DNA of 64,000 nt. Origin: Cybelea sp963824595 (GTDB lineage: Bacteria; Vulcanimicrobiota; Vulcanimicrobiia; Vulcanimicrobiales; Vulcanimicrobiaceae). Location: NCBI GenBank assembly GCA_963824595.1, contig CAWGPY010000003.1, forward strand, positions 1 through 64,000, read 5' to 3'. Of the stretch, positions 42,775 through 51,058 are shown in pieces. Positions within the stretch are counted from its first letter, which is position 1, and each line of letters starts with the position of its first letter. The notes beneath the pieces are model-generated. The model was not told the origin of the DNA and ran no database searches. It saw nothing but the letters and a program-made list of their open reading frames with translations. Both the position numbers and the translations under genes were made by a program.

Positions 42775-45738
42775 TCAGAGGCCCTCGTAGGCGGCCTTGA
42801 GCTCGTCGAGCGTGGCCTGGTACTCCGCCGCCTGCGCGAGTTGCGCGGCGTTCGGAGCGGCGTACGACGTGCCCATACGAGCGAGCAGATCGAGCAGCTG
42901 TTCGCGGAGCTGCGCCGGCCCGTTGAGATCTTCGATGTTGGTCGGATCGTACGTGAGGCGCTGTTTGAAAGCCATCAACCGCGCACGCTGCGCGGGCGCC
43001 GCCGGCTTGAGCCGGGCGTCAATGGCGTTGAGCATCGTGTCGACGGCGCTCAGCTCGCCGAACACCTGCGTGAGGAACGCGTGGCGGCGCTGCGCCTGCT
43101 CGAGGTCCGGATCGCGCGGATCGAGCCTCACCACCAGCGGTCGCTCGGCGACGACGCCGTCGGCCGTCAACGCGACGGTGTACGTCCCCGGAACCACTTC
43201 GGGGCCCTCGGCCGGGCCGCGGTTCTCCTCGTACGTGCCGCTCCATTTCACCGGCCCGTCCTCGGTGAGATCCCACGACGCGCGGTTGATGCCGGCGCGC
43301 TTCGGCACGTTCGCGCTCTCGAGGTGCGCCACGGTTTTTCCGTTTGCATCCAGGATCGCGATCGCCGCGGATTTCGGCGCGCGCGCGAAATAGTAGGTGA
43401 CGATCGCGCTCGGTGGGTTTGGACCCACGAACTCGTTGGGCGGCACCTTCGGACCGCTGAACGTGTTCACCGGCGGCCACTGCCACATGCGGACGGCGTC
43501 GCGCGGCGGATACAGCGTCACCGCCGGCGTCCGCGCACCCTGCCACTGCTGCAGGGCTGTCAGGTCGTCGAGAATCCACACGCCGCGGCCGTGCGACGCG
43601 ACCACCAGATCGTTGGCCGCGCTTTGAATTTCGAGATCGTAGATCGCCGTCGCCGGCATGTTGAGGCGCAGCGGCTGCCACGACGCACCGCCGTCGAACG
43701 TCACCCACACGCCGCGATTCGTACCGGCGTAGAGCAGCGCGGGGTTGCGCGCGTCTTGACGGATCGCGCGGGCGAACTGATTCGCCGGCAAGTTGCCCGC
43801 GATCGAATGCCACGACGCGCCGTAGTCGTCGGTGCGCAGCACGTAGGGATGCTCGTCGCCGAGCAGGTGCCGCTCGACCGTGATGAAGGCCGTGCCGGCT
43901 GCGAAGCGCCCCGGCTCGACGCACGTGATGCGGCCCCACGGCGGCACGAGCGCCGCCGGCGGCGAGACGTTGCTCCACGCGTGCCCGGCGTCTCTCGACA
44001 GCTGCACCAGGCCGTCGTCGGTGGCGGCCCAGATGACGCCGGCGTCGAGCTTCGTCGTGGCGAGGTAGAGGATGGTGTCGTAGAACTCGGCGCCCGACTG
44101 ATCGTACGCGATCGGACCGCCCGACTCGCGCTGTTTGCCGGCGTCGTCGCGCGTGAGGTCGGGGCTGATGACGGTCCAGGTCGCGCCGCGATCCGCGCTC
44201 TCGAACACGACGTTGCCGCCCACGAGCGCCTTCCCGTCGCCGGTGAACGCGATCGGCGTGTCCCAGTTGAACCGCCGGCGCAGGACGCGCGCGGGAAGCT
44301 CGCCGTTCGACTCCGCGTCGGGCGATACGTCCGCGGCTTGCCGCGTGCGCGCGTTCCAGAGATAGACCTGCCCCGTGTCGGAGTTCGTCGACGTCGACCA
44401 GATCAGGTCGGGATCTTTCGGATCCACCACCGCCCACATGCCGTCGCCCGGGCCGACCGTGTACCAGTTGCGGTTCGTCACGCCGATGCCATTCGGCGGC
44501 GAGGACGAGCCGCACCACGAGTTGTCGTCCTGCAGTCCCACGCAGACTCGGTAGTTGCGCGCCTGCGCTCCGAGCCCGACGTGGTACGGCTGCGCGAACG
44601 GCAAGTCGTAGGGCTGCCAGAAGTGCGTGCCGCCGTCGGACGACAGGATCACGCCTTCGTCGCTGCCGTTGACGATCCGCCGTCCATCCGCCGACCACCA
44701 GATCGAGTGGTAGTCCCAGCCGGCGCCGGTCGCAATCGGATGGAACGAGCGGCCGCCGTCGGTGCTCATCGTAAGAATCAGCGAGACGTTGATCAGCCGG
44801 TCGGCGTTCGCCGGATCCACGAAGACGCTGCTGAAGTAGAAGGCGCGCGCGCCGAGGTACGCGCTGTGCGGCATCGGCCGCCAGGTCGCGCCGCCGTTAT
44901 CGGAGCGCCATAGTTCGCCCGCCCGTGACTGAATCGCGGCGTAGATCCTGCCGCCGCGCCCCGCCGCAAGGCCGATGCGGCCGGTGAGTCCGTGCGGCAA
45001 GCCGTTTCCGACGAGCTTACGCCACGTGGCGCCGCCGTCGTCGGAGCGATAGACGCCGCCCTGCGGACCGCCGCCGTCGAGCCGCCACGGAACGCGGCGA
45101 ATCTGCCACACGCCGGCGAACAGCGTGGACGGGTGCCCGGGAACGCGCACGAGCGACGACACGCCGCTCGCGGGCCCGGCGTAGAGCGTGCGCGTCCAAT
45201 GCGCGCCGCCGTCGCGCGTCAGATAAACGCCGCGCTCCGCCGAATCGGCCGCGACGCGCCCGAGCACGCCGACGACGACGACCCGCGGATCGCGCGGATC
45301 GATCGCGACGCTCGAGATATGCGCGGAGCGGAGCAGCCCTGCGTGGTGCCAGGTGGCGCCGCCGTCGACGCTGTGATACACCCCGTCGCCCGACTCGGCG
45401 TCGTTGCGCGGATTCGGCTCGCCGGTTCCCACCCAGACGTTGCGGTCGTCGTGCGGTGCGATCGCGATCGCGCCGATCGGCGCCGCCGGCTCCCGATCGA
45501 AGACGGGCGTCCACGACGCGCCGCCGTCGGTGCTCTTGAAGACGCCCCCGCCGGCGCCGCCCGCGTAGTACAGGCTCGCGTCGCGATCGCTCCCGGCCAC
45601 CGCCGTGCTGCGCCCGCCCGATATCGCGGGACCGATCTCGCGATATTTCAAGCCGCCCAACGCGTCGGTGCCCGGCGCGGCGCCCGCCGGCAGCGCGGCC
45701 GCGGCGAGCGTTACGGCGAGAAGAATGAGTCTGCGCAC
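42775..45738 (-). CDS. Secreted sortilin/VPS10-like BNR-repeat protein
   Basis: The 987-residue exported protein has a signal peptide (LILLAVTLAAAALPAGAAPG). Multiple Asp-box repeats follow (GVFKSTDGGASWTPV, GVYHSVDGGATWHHA, GVYRSDDGGATWRKL, VWVTFDGGASWQPL), which form a large sortilin-type propeller. The C-terminal part has a FlgD/Ig-like domain (GINRASWDLTEDGPVKW...VVPGTYTVALTADG) and a helical tail. These bacterial proteins are annotated as glycosyl-hydrolase-like or VPS10, but catalytic residues cannot be assigned. It starts 4 bp after the stop of the upstream regulator. Confidence 0.85.
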   Translation of the reverse strand: MRRLILLAVTLAAAALPAGAAPGTDALGGLKYREIGPAISGGRSTAVAGSDRDASLYYAGGAGGGVFKSTDGGASWTPVFDREPAAPIGAIAIAPHDDRNVWVGTGEPNPRNDAESGDGVYHSVDGGATWHHAGLLRSAHISSVAIDPRDPRVVVVGVLGRVAADSAERGVYLTRDGGAHWTRTLYAGPASGVSSLVRVPGHPSTLFAGVWQIRRVPWRLDGGGPQGGVYRSDDGGATWRKLVGNGLPHGLTGRIGLAAGRGGRIYAAIQSRAGELWRSDNGGATWRPMPHSAYLGARAFYFSSVFVDPANADRLINVSLILTMSTDGGRSFHPIATGAGWDYHSIWWSADGRRIVNGSDEGVILSSDGGTHFWQPYDLPFAQPYHVGLGAQARNYRVCVGLQDDNSWCGSSSPPNGIGVTNRNWYTVGPGDGMWAVVDPKDPDLIWSTSTNSDTGQVYLWNARTRQAADVSPDAESNGELPARVLRRRFNWDTPIAFTGDGKALVGGNVVFESADRGATWTVISPDLTRDDAGKQRESGGPIAYDQSGAEFYDTILYLATTKLDAGVIWAATDDGLVQLSRDAGHAWSNVSPPAALVPPWGRITCVEPGRFAAGTAFITVERHLLGDEHPYVLRTDDYGASWHSIAGNLPANQFARAIRQDARNPALLYAGTNRGVWVTFDGGASWQPLRLNMPATAIYDLEIQSAANDLVVASHGRGVWILDDLTALQQWQGARTPAVTLYPPRDAVRMWQWPPVNTFSGPKVPPNEFVGPNPPSAIVTYYFARAPKSAAIAILDANGKTVAHLESANVPKRAGINRASWDLTEDGPVKWSGTYEENRGPAEGPEVVPGTYTVALTADGVVAERPLVVRLDPRDPDLEQAQRRHAFLTQVFGELSAVDTMLNAIDARLKPAAPAQRARLMAFKQRLTYDPTNIEDLNGPAQLREQLLDLLARMGTSYAAPNAAQLAQAAEYQATLDELKAAYEGL

Positions 45739-45742
45739 GGGT

Positions 45743-48235
45743 CTATCGTTCGAGGGCGACCGCCACGGCGCCGTCTTCTTTCCAGGCGGCGCCGAGCGCC
45801 ATCAGCTCGGGAAGGCGCTCCCCGAGCGCCGACTGCAGCGACGCCATCACGCGGTCGTACTCTTGCCGCTCGGTATACTCGCGGCTCGATTCGAGCTCGG
45901 CCAAGCGCGCGTCAACGAACCCGAGCAGCATCGCCGCGCGTTCGCAGCTGCGCGCCGCGGCGCGTTTGTCGCGGTAGTGCTGCAGCGCGGCGATGGCCGC
46001 GAAATGCTGGAGCACGAGGGCCGTCAACACCGTCGCCTTGACGTCGCGCGCGGCGCGCAGCGCCTGCTCGGCGTGACTCGAGGCGTCGTCGAAACAATCG
46101 AGCGCGACGAGGTACGCCGCCATGTTGCAGAGGACGAGGGCGACCGCCCGGCGATTCTGCGTCGCCTCGTGCCCCGAGCGCGCCTCTTCCGCGCGCTGCA
46201 GCGCCGCGGCCGCGTCGCCGGCGGCGAACTCGACCTCGGCAAGGTGCCCCGCGATGGACGCCGCCGGCCGTTCGAGTTCTTGCGCCGCGTAGTACGACAA
46301 CGCTTCCGCGTAAAAGCGCCGCGCGCCCTCGATGTCGCCGCGACGGGATCGCAGCGTGCCGAGATCGCCGAGAACCAGCGCCTGCAAGCGGCCGTTCTCG
46401 AGCCGCCGGGCCGATACGAGCGCGCGTTCCAGCAGCGCCTCGCCCTCGTCGCCGCGGCTCAGCGCGCCCAACGCCGTACCGGCGGCGAGCCGCGCTCGCG
46501 CGCCCTGCAGCTCGTCGAAGCCGGTGGTGAGGTCCAGCGCGATCTCCGCCGAGGCGAGCGACGGCGTGTACTCGCCGAGCGCGGCGGAGAGCTCGGCGTC
46601 GGCGATGGAGAGCTGCACGACGGCCGACGCCGGCGTCGCCTCGTCAACGGCTTCGATGCCCTCGCGAATCCAGCGGCGCCCCTCGACCGGCGCCAGTGAG
46701 TACCACACCCGTTCCAACGCACCGGCCAGCAGCCGCCCCGATCGAACGTCGCGCCGTTCGCCCAGCGACCACGCGAGCGCTATGCGCCAGTTGTCGAGCT
46801 CCGCGCGCGCCTCGCGCAACCACGCGCGTTCGGGCGCGTCGTACCAGTCGCGATTCAACCGCTCGGCGATGTCGAGAAACGTCAGCGCGTGACGATGGGA
46901 AAGCGCCTGACGTTCGCCGCGTTCGCCCAGACGCTGCAGCGCGTACTGGCGCACGGCTTCCAGCAGATGGTACCGCGCGTCGCCGCGCGAGAAGTCAACG
47001 ATGACGAGTGACTGCGCGACGAGCGAGGTCAGATGCTCCAGCAGGTCCGCGCGCGGAAGGTTGTCGTCGGCGCAGACGGCCGTCGCCGCCTCGAGCGTGA
47101 ACCCGCCGGCGAAGATCGACAGGCGGTCGAAAAGCAGGCGCGCCGGGGCCGAGAGCAAGTCGTAGCTCCAGTCGATCACGGCGCTCATGGTGCGATGCCG
47201 CGGCACGACGGTCTCGTCGTGGTGCGCCAACAAATCGAAGACCTTATCGAGCCGTTCGGCGATCTGGCGCGGCGACAACACCGTGGCGCGGGCCGCAGCG
47301 AGTTCGAGCGCCAGCGGAACCCCATCCAGGCGGCGACAGATCTCGACAACGGGCTCGACGTTGTCGTGCGTCAGCGCGAAGCGCGTGTCGTTCGCCCGCA
47401 CGCGATCGACGAAGAGCGCGACGGCACCGTAGCGCATGGCCTCCTCGGGCGACGCCGCCGTCTGCGGAACCGCCAGCGGAGGAATGCGATACACGCGCTC
47501 GCCCGTAACGCGCAGCGGCTCGCGGCTCGTCGCCAGCACCGCGACGGTGGGGCACTCCCGCAGCAGCGATCCGGCGACCAGACGTGCCTGGTCGATCACG
47601 TGCTCGCAGTTATCGAGAACGATGAGCAGGCGCTTCTGCGCGAGATACGACACCAGCGTGTCGAGCAGCGCGCGGCGCGGCGACTCGGGCACCCGCAGCG
47701 TGGCGGCAACCGCGCCGGCGACCAGCGCCGGGTCGCCCACCGGCGCGAGCTCGACGAACCACACGCCCTCGGGAAATCGCTCCAACACGTGGTTGCCGAC
47801 CTCGATTGCGACGCGCGTCTTCCCCACGCCGCCCGTGCCGACGAGGCTCGCGAGCGGCGTTGCCGCGATGAGGTCGGATACCTCACGCACCTCGTCGTCG
47901 CGGCCGAAGAAGGCGCTGAGCTGCCGCGGCAGGTTATGCGGAGGCGTCTCGCTCTCCGCTGCGATTCGCGTGCCGCGAGCGCGCCGCGCAGAGAGCTCGA
48001 GTGCCGCGCGATCCTGCGCGGGGAGGCCGAGCGCGTCGGCGATCCGCTCGAGCGTCTTGCGATAGGGTACCTTGCGATACCCGCGCTCGAGCGCGCTGAT
48101 CGCTTGAACGCTGACGAGGGCGCTATCCGCGAGCTGCTGCTGCGAAAGGCCGGCCTCTACTCGGTATGACTTGAGCAGGGTCGCCAGATCGACGGTCGCC
48201 GCGCGTTCGCCCGCGGCGGCGGACAACGGAGCCAC
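45743..48235 (-). CDS. XRE-type HTH regulator fused to an NB-ARC-like ATPase and TPR domain (paralog)
   Basis: The 830-residue protein shows an XRE helix-turn-helix (about 17-58: LLKSYRVEAGLSQQQLADSALVS). The ATPase has Walker A GTGGVGKT (133-140), LLIVLDNCEHV as Walker B and ATSREPL. A winged-helix-like SAVIDWSYDLL and TPR-like helices to the end complete it. It matches the 9138 protein in length and layout. It is the first gene of a same-strand run that reaches the exporter operon, so it could regulate it, although autoregulation alone is equally possible. The 55 bp upstream hold no obvious motif. Confidence 0.87.
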   Translation of the reverse strand: MAPLSAAAGERAATVDLATLLKSYRVEAGLSQQQLADSALVSVQAISALERGYRKVPYRKTLERIADALGLPAQDRAALELSARRARGTRIAAESETPPHNLPRQLSAFFGRDDEVREVSDLIAATPLASLVGTGGVGKTRVAIEVGNHVLERFPEGVWFVELAPVGDPALVAGAVAATLRVPESPRRALLDTLVSYLAQKRLLIVLDNCEHVIDQARLVAGSLLRECPTVAVLATSREPLRVTGERVYRIPPLAVPQTAASPEEAMRYGAVALFVDRVRANDTRFALTHDNVEPVVEICRRLDGVPLALELAAARATVLSPRQIAERLDKVFDLLAHHDETVVPRHRTMSAVIDWSYDLLSAPARLLFDRLSIFAGGFTLEAATAVCADDNLPRADLLEHLTSLVAQSLVIVDFSRGDARYHLLEAVRQYALQRLGERGERQALSHRHALTFLDIAERLNRDWYDAPERAWLREARAELDNWRIALAWSLGERRDVRSGRLLAGALERVWYSLAPVEGRRWIREGIEAVDEATPASAVVQLSIADAELSAALGEYTPSLASAEIALDLTTGFDELQGARARLAAGTALGALSRGDEGEALLERALVSARRLENGRLQALVLGDLGTLRSRRGDIEGARRFYAEALSYYAAQELERPAASIAGHLAEVEFAAGDAAAALQRAEEARSGHEATQNRRAVALVLCNMAAYLVALDCFDDASSHAEQALRAARDVKATVLTALVLQHFAAIAALQHYRDKRAAARSCERAAMLLGFVDARLAELESSREYTERQEYDRVMASLQSALGERLPELMALGAAWKEDGAVAVALER

Positions 48236-48290
48236 GAGACTCGGCGTTCGCGCCTGCCCGGGTTAGACCATGCGGCCCGAGGTCGCCGCG

Positions 48291-49289
48291 CTAGATGCCG
48301 GGCGCTGGAGCGATGCCGAACGGCGGATCGGCGGGCCCGCCGGCGGCCGGCTCGTGATACACGAGTCGCCCGTTCTTCGTCTTCACGGCGTCAATGTAGC
48401 CCGTCGCATCGGCGATCCACAGGTTCTTGCTCTTGTAATCGAAGTTGATGTTGATCGGGTCGCCGAATCCGCTCGCGAACAGCTTGCAGGGCGACGCGGT
48501 GCCTTTGCACCTATACACGCCGCTGGCCTGATCGACGTAGTACAGGTTTCCCTTCTGGTCGAACGCAATGCCGCCCGCGCTGGCGATCGAGGGAACGACG
48601 ATCGCGCCCGCGCCGGCGCAGCCGTTAAACTCGACGATCGAACCGCTGCCGCTGCTCGTCGTATTGAAGCTCCAGTAGCAGTTTCCGTGTTTGTCGATCG
48701 CGATGCCCATGCCGTGCAGCACGCCGTTGCCGTAGGTGAGGATGCGCGACGGCTCGGTTTGGCGATTCAGATAGACGCTCACGCTGCCGGTGCCGCCGGA
48801 CGTGCTCGCGCCGTTGGAGACCGCCACGAGCCGGCGGCTCGGATTGACCGCGACGTTGACGGGCACGTTACCGTAATCGTCGAGCGTCCCCACCGGGCCG
48901 GCGGGCCCGTGTTTCGTGGAACGGAAGATCAAGACGTTCGAGTGGCCGCCGTTCGCGACGTACCACCAGCCATTGCGGGTCGTCATCGTGCCCTGCGGCG
49001 CGGAGATGCCGTTGGTGATCGTCTCAAACGGCGTGAGCGAGAAGCCGTTGCGCTGATACACCTGCACGTCGTGACCAAAAAACTGAGCGGTGTACATCCA
49101 GCCGCCGAAGTTCGAAACGTCGTTGCCGGCGCGCGCGCCGGCGTCGCTTACCAACGATCGTGGATCCGCGAGCAGTTGCTGCGCCGTGCCTTCCGGCATA
49201 CCTGCGGGCGAGCCGGCGCCGCAACCGCCGAGCAAAGCGACGGTCGCTGCCGCGGAGACGAAAAATCGGCCGGCGTTATGAACGGTCAT
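48291..49289 (-). CDS. Beta-propeller-like lipoprotein
   Basis: From ATG 49289 the 332-residue product has a signal peptide and lipobox LLGGCGAG (Cys23). Blade-like segments follow: GWWYVANGGHSNVLIF, VAVSNGASTSGGTGSVSVYLN, GMGIAIDKHGNCYWSF, AGGIAFDQKGNLYYVDQ and NLWIADATGYIDAV. The layout parallels the lipoprotein at 8009. The open frame continues 77 codons upstream without coding character; the chosen ATG has the signal peptide directly after it and a GCGAGG before it. The ligand or role is unknown. Confidence 0.82.
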   Translation of the reverse strand: MTVHNAGRFFVSAAATVALLGGCGAGSPAGMPEGTAQQLLADPRSLVSDAGARAGNDVSNFGGWMYTAQFFGHDVQVYQRNGFSLTPFETITNGISAPQGTMTTRNGWWYVANGGHSNVLIFRSTKHGPAGPVGTLDDYGNVPVNVAVNPSRRLVAVSNGASTSGGTGSVSVYLNRQTEPSRILTYGNGVLHGMGIAIDKHGNCYWSFNTTSSGSGSIVEFNGCAGAGAIVVPSIASAGGIAFDQKGNLYYVDQASGVYRCKGTASPCKLFASGFGDPININFDYKSKNLWIADATGYIDAVKTKNGRLVYHEPAAGGPADPPFGIAPAPGI

Positions 49290-49402
49290 GCCTCGCTGTT
49301 CTTTCAAAACGTTAGGTCCTGTCCCTTTGTCAGGAAACCCGCCCCGCAGCCACGAGACCGTTTCAGTGGCTGCGGGACGGGCTGGGGCGCGGAGCTCCCG
49401 AG

Positions 49403-49858
49403 CTAGAGCGAATTCGTGATGCTGAGTTGAGCCCAGCCTATCTGCTTGCCATGCTTGAAGCTGAGGTAGTCGAACTCGGCAGTACAGGAACCCGTCGTCG
49501 GCCCGGCAGTGACCACCCACGTGTTGCCGGATCCCTGAGCGACCGTTGCGACACCCGAGGGACCGCCGCAGTCGTCTTTTTCCGAAAGTGTTCCTTTCTT
49601 ATTCTTCGGCGTGCGAACCGCGACCGAATCCGGCCCCGGGCTCGACGCAGTGAAGTCGATCGAACACGGCGTGACGCGAACGCCGCCGTGAGCGGGACAA
49701 TGACCCTTGACCTGAGGCAGCGAGATCGGCGAGTGCACGGCCTGCGAAGAGGTCGCTTGGGTCGGCGCCGATGGGCCGAGCTGCTGTCCGGAGCAGCCGG
49801 CGATAATCGCGGCCGCCGATAGGGCGGCAAAGACGCTAAAGAAGTACCGGGAAGCCAC
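49403..49858 (-). CDS. Small lipoprotein of unknown function
   Basis: From GTG 49858 the 151-residue product has a lipobox IIAGCSGQ (Cys22). A Ser/Thr/Gln linker leads to a small, probably beta-rich domain (GVRVTPCSIDFTASSPGPDSVAVRT, GNTWVVTAGPTTGSCTAEFDYL) with four cysteines. AAGGAGAA lies at proper spacing before the GTG, which decides the start over the upstream ATG at 49924. It follows the propeller lipoprotein's upstream region by about 110 bp; no operon partner is clear. Confidence 0.7.
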   Translation of the reverse strand: MASRYFFSVFAALSAAAIIAGCSGQQLGPSAPTQATSSQAVHSPISLPQVKGHCPAHGGVRVTPCSIDFTASSPGPDSVAVRTPKNKKGTLSEKDDCGGPSGVATVAQGSGNTWVVTAGPTTGSCTAEFDYLSFKHGKQIGWAQLSITNSL

Positions 49859-49989
49859 TATTGATTTCTCCTTGCAGATGCTGCGAAGCGTAGTCGAGCT
49901 CGACGCGTGTCCGCATGATACCACCGTGAAATCGAGCGCGAATCATGCACTCGCCACTGTGTGCGCAACTGTAGGGGAAACTGTGTGAG

Positions 49990-50436
49990 TCAGCGTTGGT
50001 CGGGATCGGCGTCCGCTCCCGACCGCGCGTCGATCGCCGCGGCGAGGGGAGCGAGCAGCAGGTTCAAGAGGATCACGGTCAGCGCGCCGGCGGTCGCCTC
50101 GAGCCAGTAGCCGAAGCCGGCGAGCGCACCGACGGCAGCCGTCGCCCAGATCGTCGCCGCCGTGTTGAGCCCGGTGATGTTGAGGCCCGTCCGCAGGATC
50201 ACGCCGCCGGCGATGAAGCCGACGCCGGTGACGACGCCCGCGACGATGCGCGTGGTGTCGCCGGCCTTGAGTGTGACGTCGAGCAGCGCGAACAGCGCGG
50301 CGCCGATCGCGACCAGGCTGCTGGTGTGCAGGCCCGCGGCGCGCTGACGCCACTGACGCTCGAAGCCGATCGCGATTCCGAGCAGCGCCGCCACGCCGAG
50401 GCGCCCGAGGAACTGAAGCAGCACGTGATCGTTCAT
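49990..50436 (-). CDS. MgtC/SapB-family inner-membrane protein
   Basis: From ATG 50436 the 148-residue protein has four to five membrane helices and the family pattern: LGRLGVAALLGIAIGFERQWRQRAAGLHTSSLVAIGAALFAL near the N-terminus, then VVTGVGFIAGGVILRTGLNITGLNTAATIWATAAVGALAG. The family includes virulence- and magnesium-linked MgtC. The C-terminal cytoplasmic ACT-like domain of true MgtC is absent, so it is the short SapB-like form. Its function here is unknown. Confidence 0.9.
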   Translation of the reverse strand: MNDHVLLQFLGRLGVAALLGIAIGFERQWRQRAAGLHTSSLVAIGAALFALLDVTLKAGDTTRIVAGVVTGVGFIAGGVILRTGLNITGLNTAATIWATAAVGALAGFGYWLEATAGALTVILLNLLLAPLAAAIDARSGADADPDQR

Positions 50437-50524
50437 AGCGGCGCCCTCGCCAAGAAGCGTCGCGAGCCGCGCAGTGCAACCATCCTCCGGCGGCTTCCGC
50501 GACCGCGCGAAGGAATCCCGGCGT

Positions 50525-51058
50525 TCACCGGGTCCCCGCGAGGCGCGCGAAGACCAAGGCGTCGCAGACGTCGCCCGCTCGATCCACGTAGTACTCGCGC
50601 AGCGTGCCCTCGAGCGCGAAGCCGCATCGCTGCAAAATCGCCGCCGACGCGACGTTCTCGGCAAACACCTTCGCCTCGAGGCGGCGCACGCCGGCGCCGG
50701 CCATCGCGTAGTCGGCGAGCGTCCGCGCGGCGTCGGTGCCGATGCCGCGCCCCCAGTACGCTACGCCGAGCCAGTAGCCGAAGGCCGCGGTTCCGGCGCG
50801 CTCCCCGCCGTGGGGTTCCACCCCGATGCCGCCCGCCAGCACGCCGTCAACCTCGATCGCGCGGTAGATCGCGCGCGTGTCGCTGGTCGCGACGGCGATC
50901 CAGCGATCGGCGTCTCGGCGCGTGTAGGGGTGCGGAAACGCCTGCGTCATCCAGCGCGCCACCGCGAAGTCGTCGGCCACGGCGCAGATCGCGGCCGCAT
51001 CGCCGGTGCCGTAGGGGCGCAGCCGGCAGAGCTCGCCCTCGAGCACGACGCCGCTCAC
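50525..51058 (-). CDS. GNAT-family N-acetyltransferase (RimJ/RimL-like)
   Basis: From GTG 51058, which overlaps the selB stop as GTGA, the 177-residue protein shows the GNAT fold: LCRLRPYGTGDAAAICAVADD at the start, GIGVEPHGGERAGTAAFGYWLGVAYWGRGIGTDAARTLADYA with the acetyl-CoA loop (WGRGIGT), then RLEAKVFAENVASAAILQRCGFALEGTLREYY. This pattern fits RimJ/RimL-type protein or small-molecule acetyltransferases. Coupling to selB is positional; no functional link is evident. Confidence 0.88.
   Translation of the reverse strand: MSGVVLEGELCRLRPYGTGDAAAICAVADDFAVARWMTQAFPHPYTRRDADRWIAVATSDTRAIYRAIEVDGVLAGGIGVEPHGGERAGTAAFGYWLGVAYWGRGIGTDAARTLADYAMAGAGVRRLEAKVFAENVASAAILQRCGFALEGTLREYYVDRAGDVCDALVFARLAGTR

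Noticed and set aside
41149..44913. Very long plus-strand open frame (over 1200 codons) opposite clpB and the BNR-repeat gene
   Set aside because: It is antisense to two clearly recognised genes and is rich in Arg, Val and His as expected of a GC-rich shadow frame; no domain is visible.
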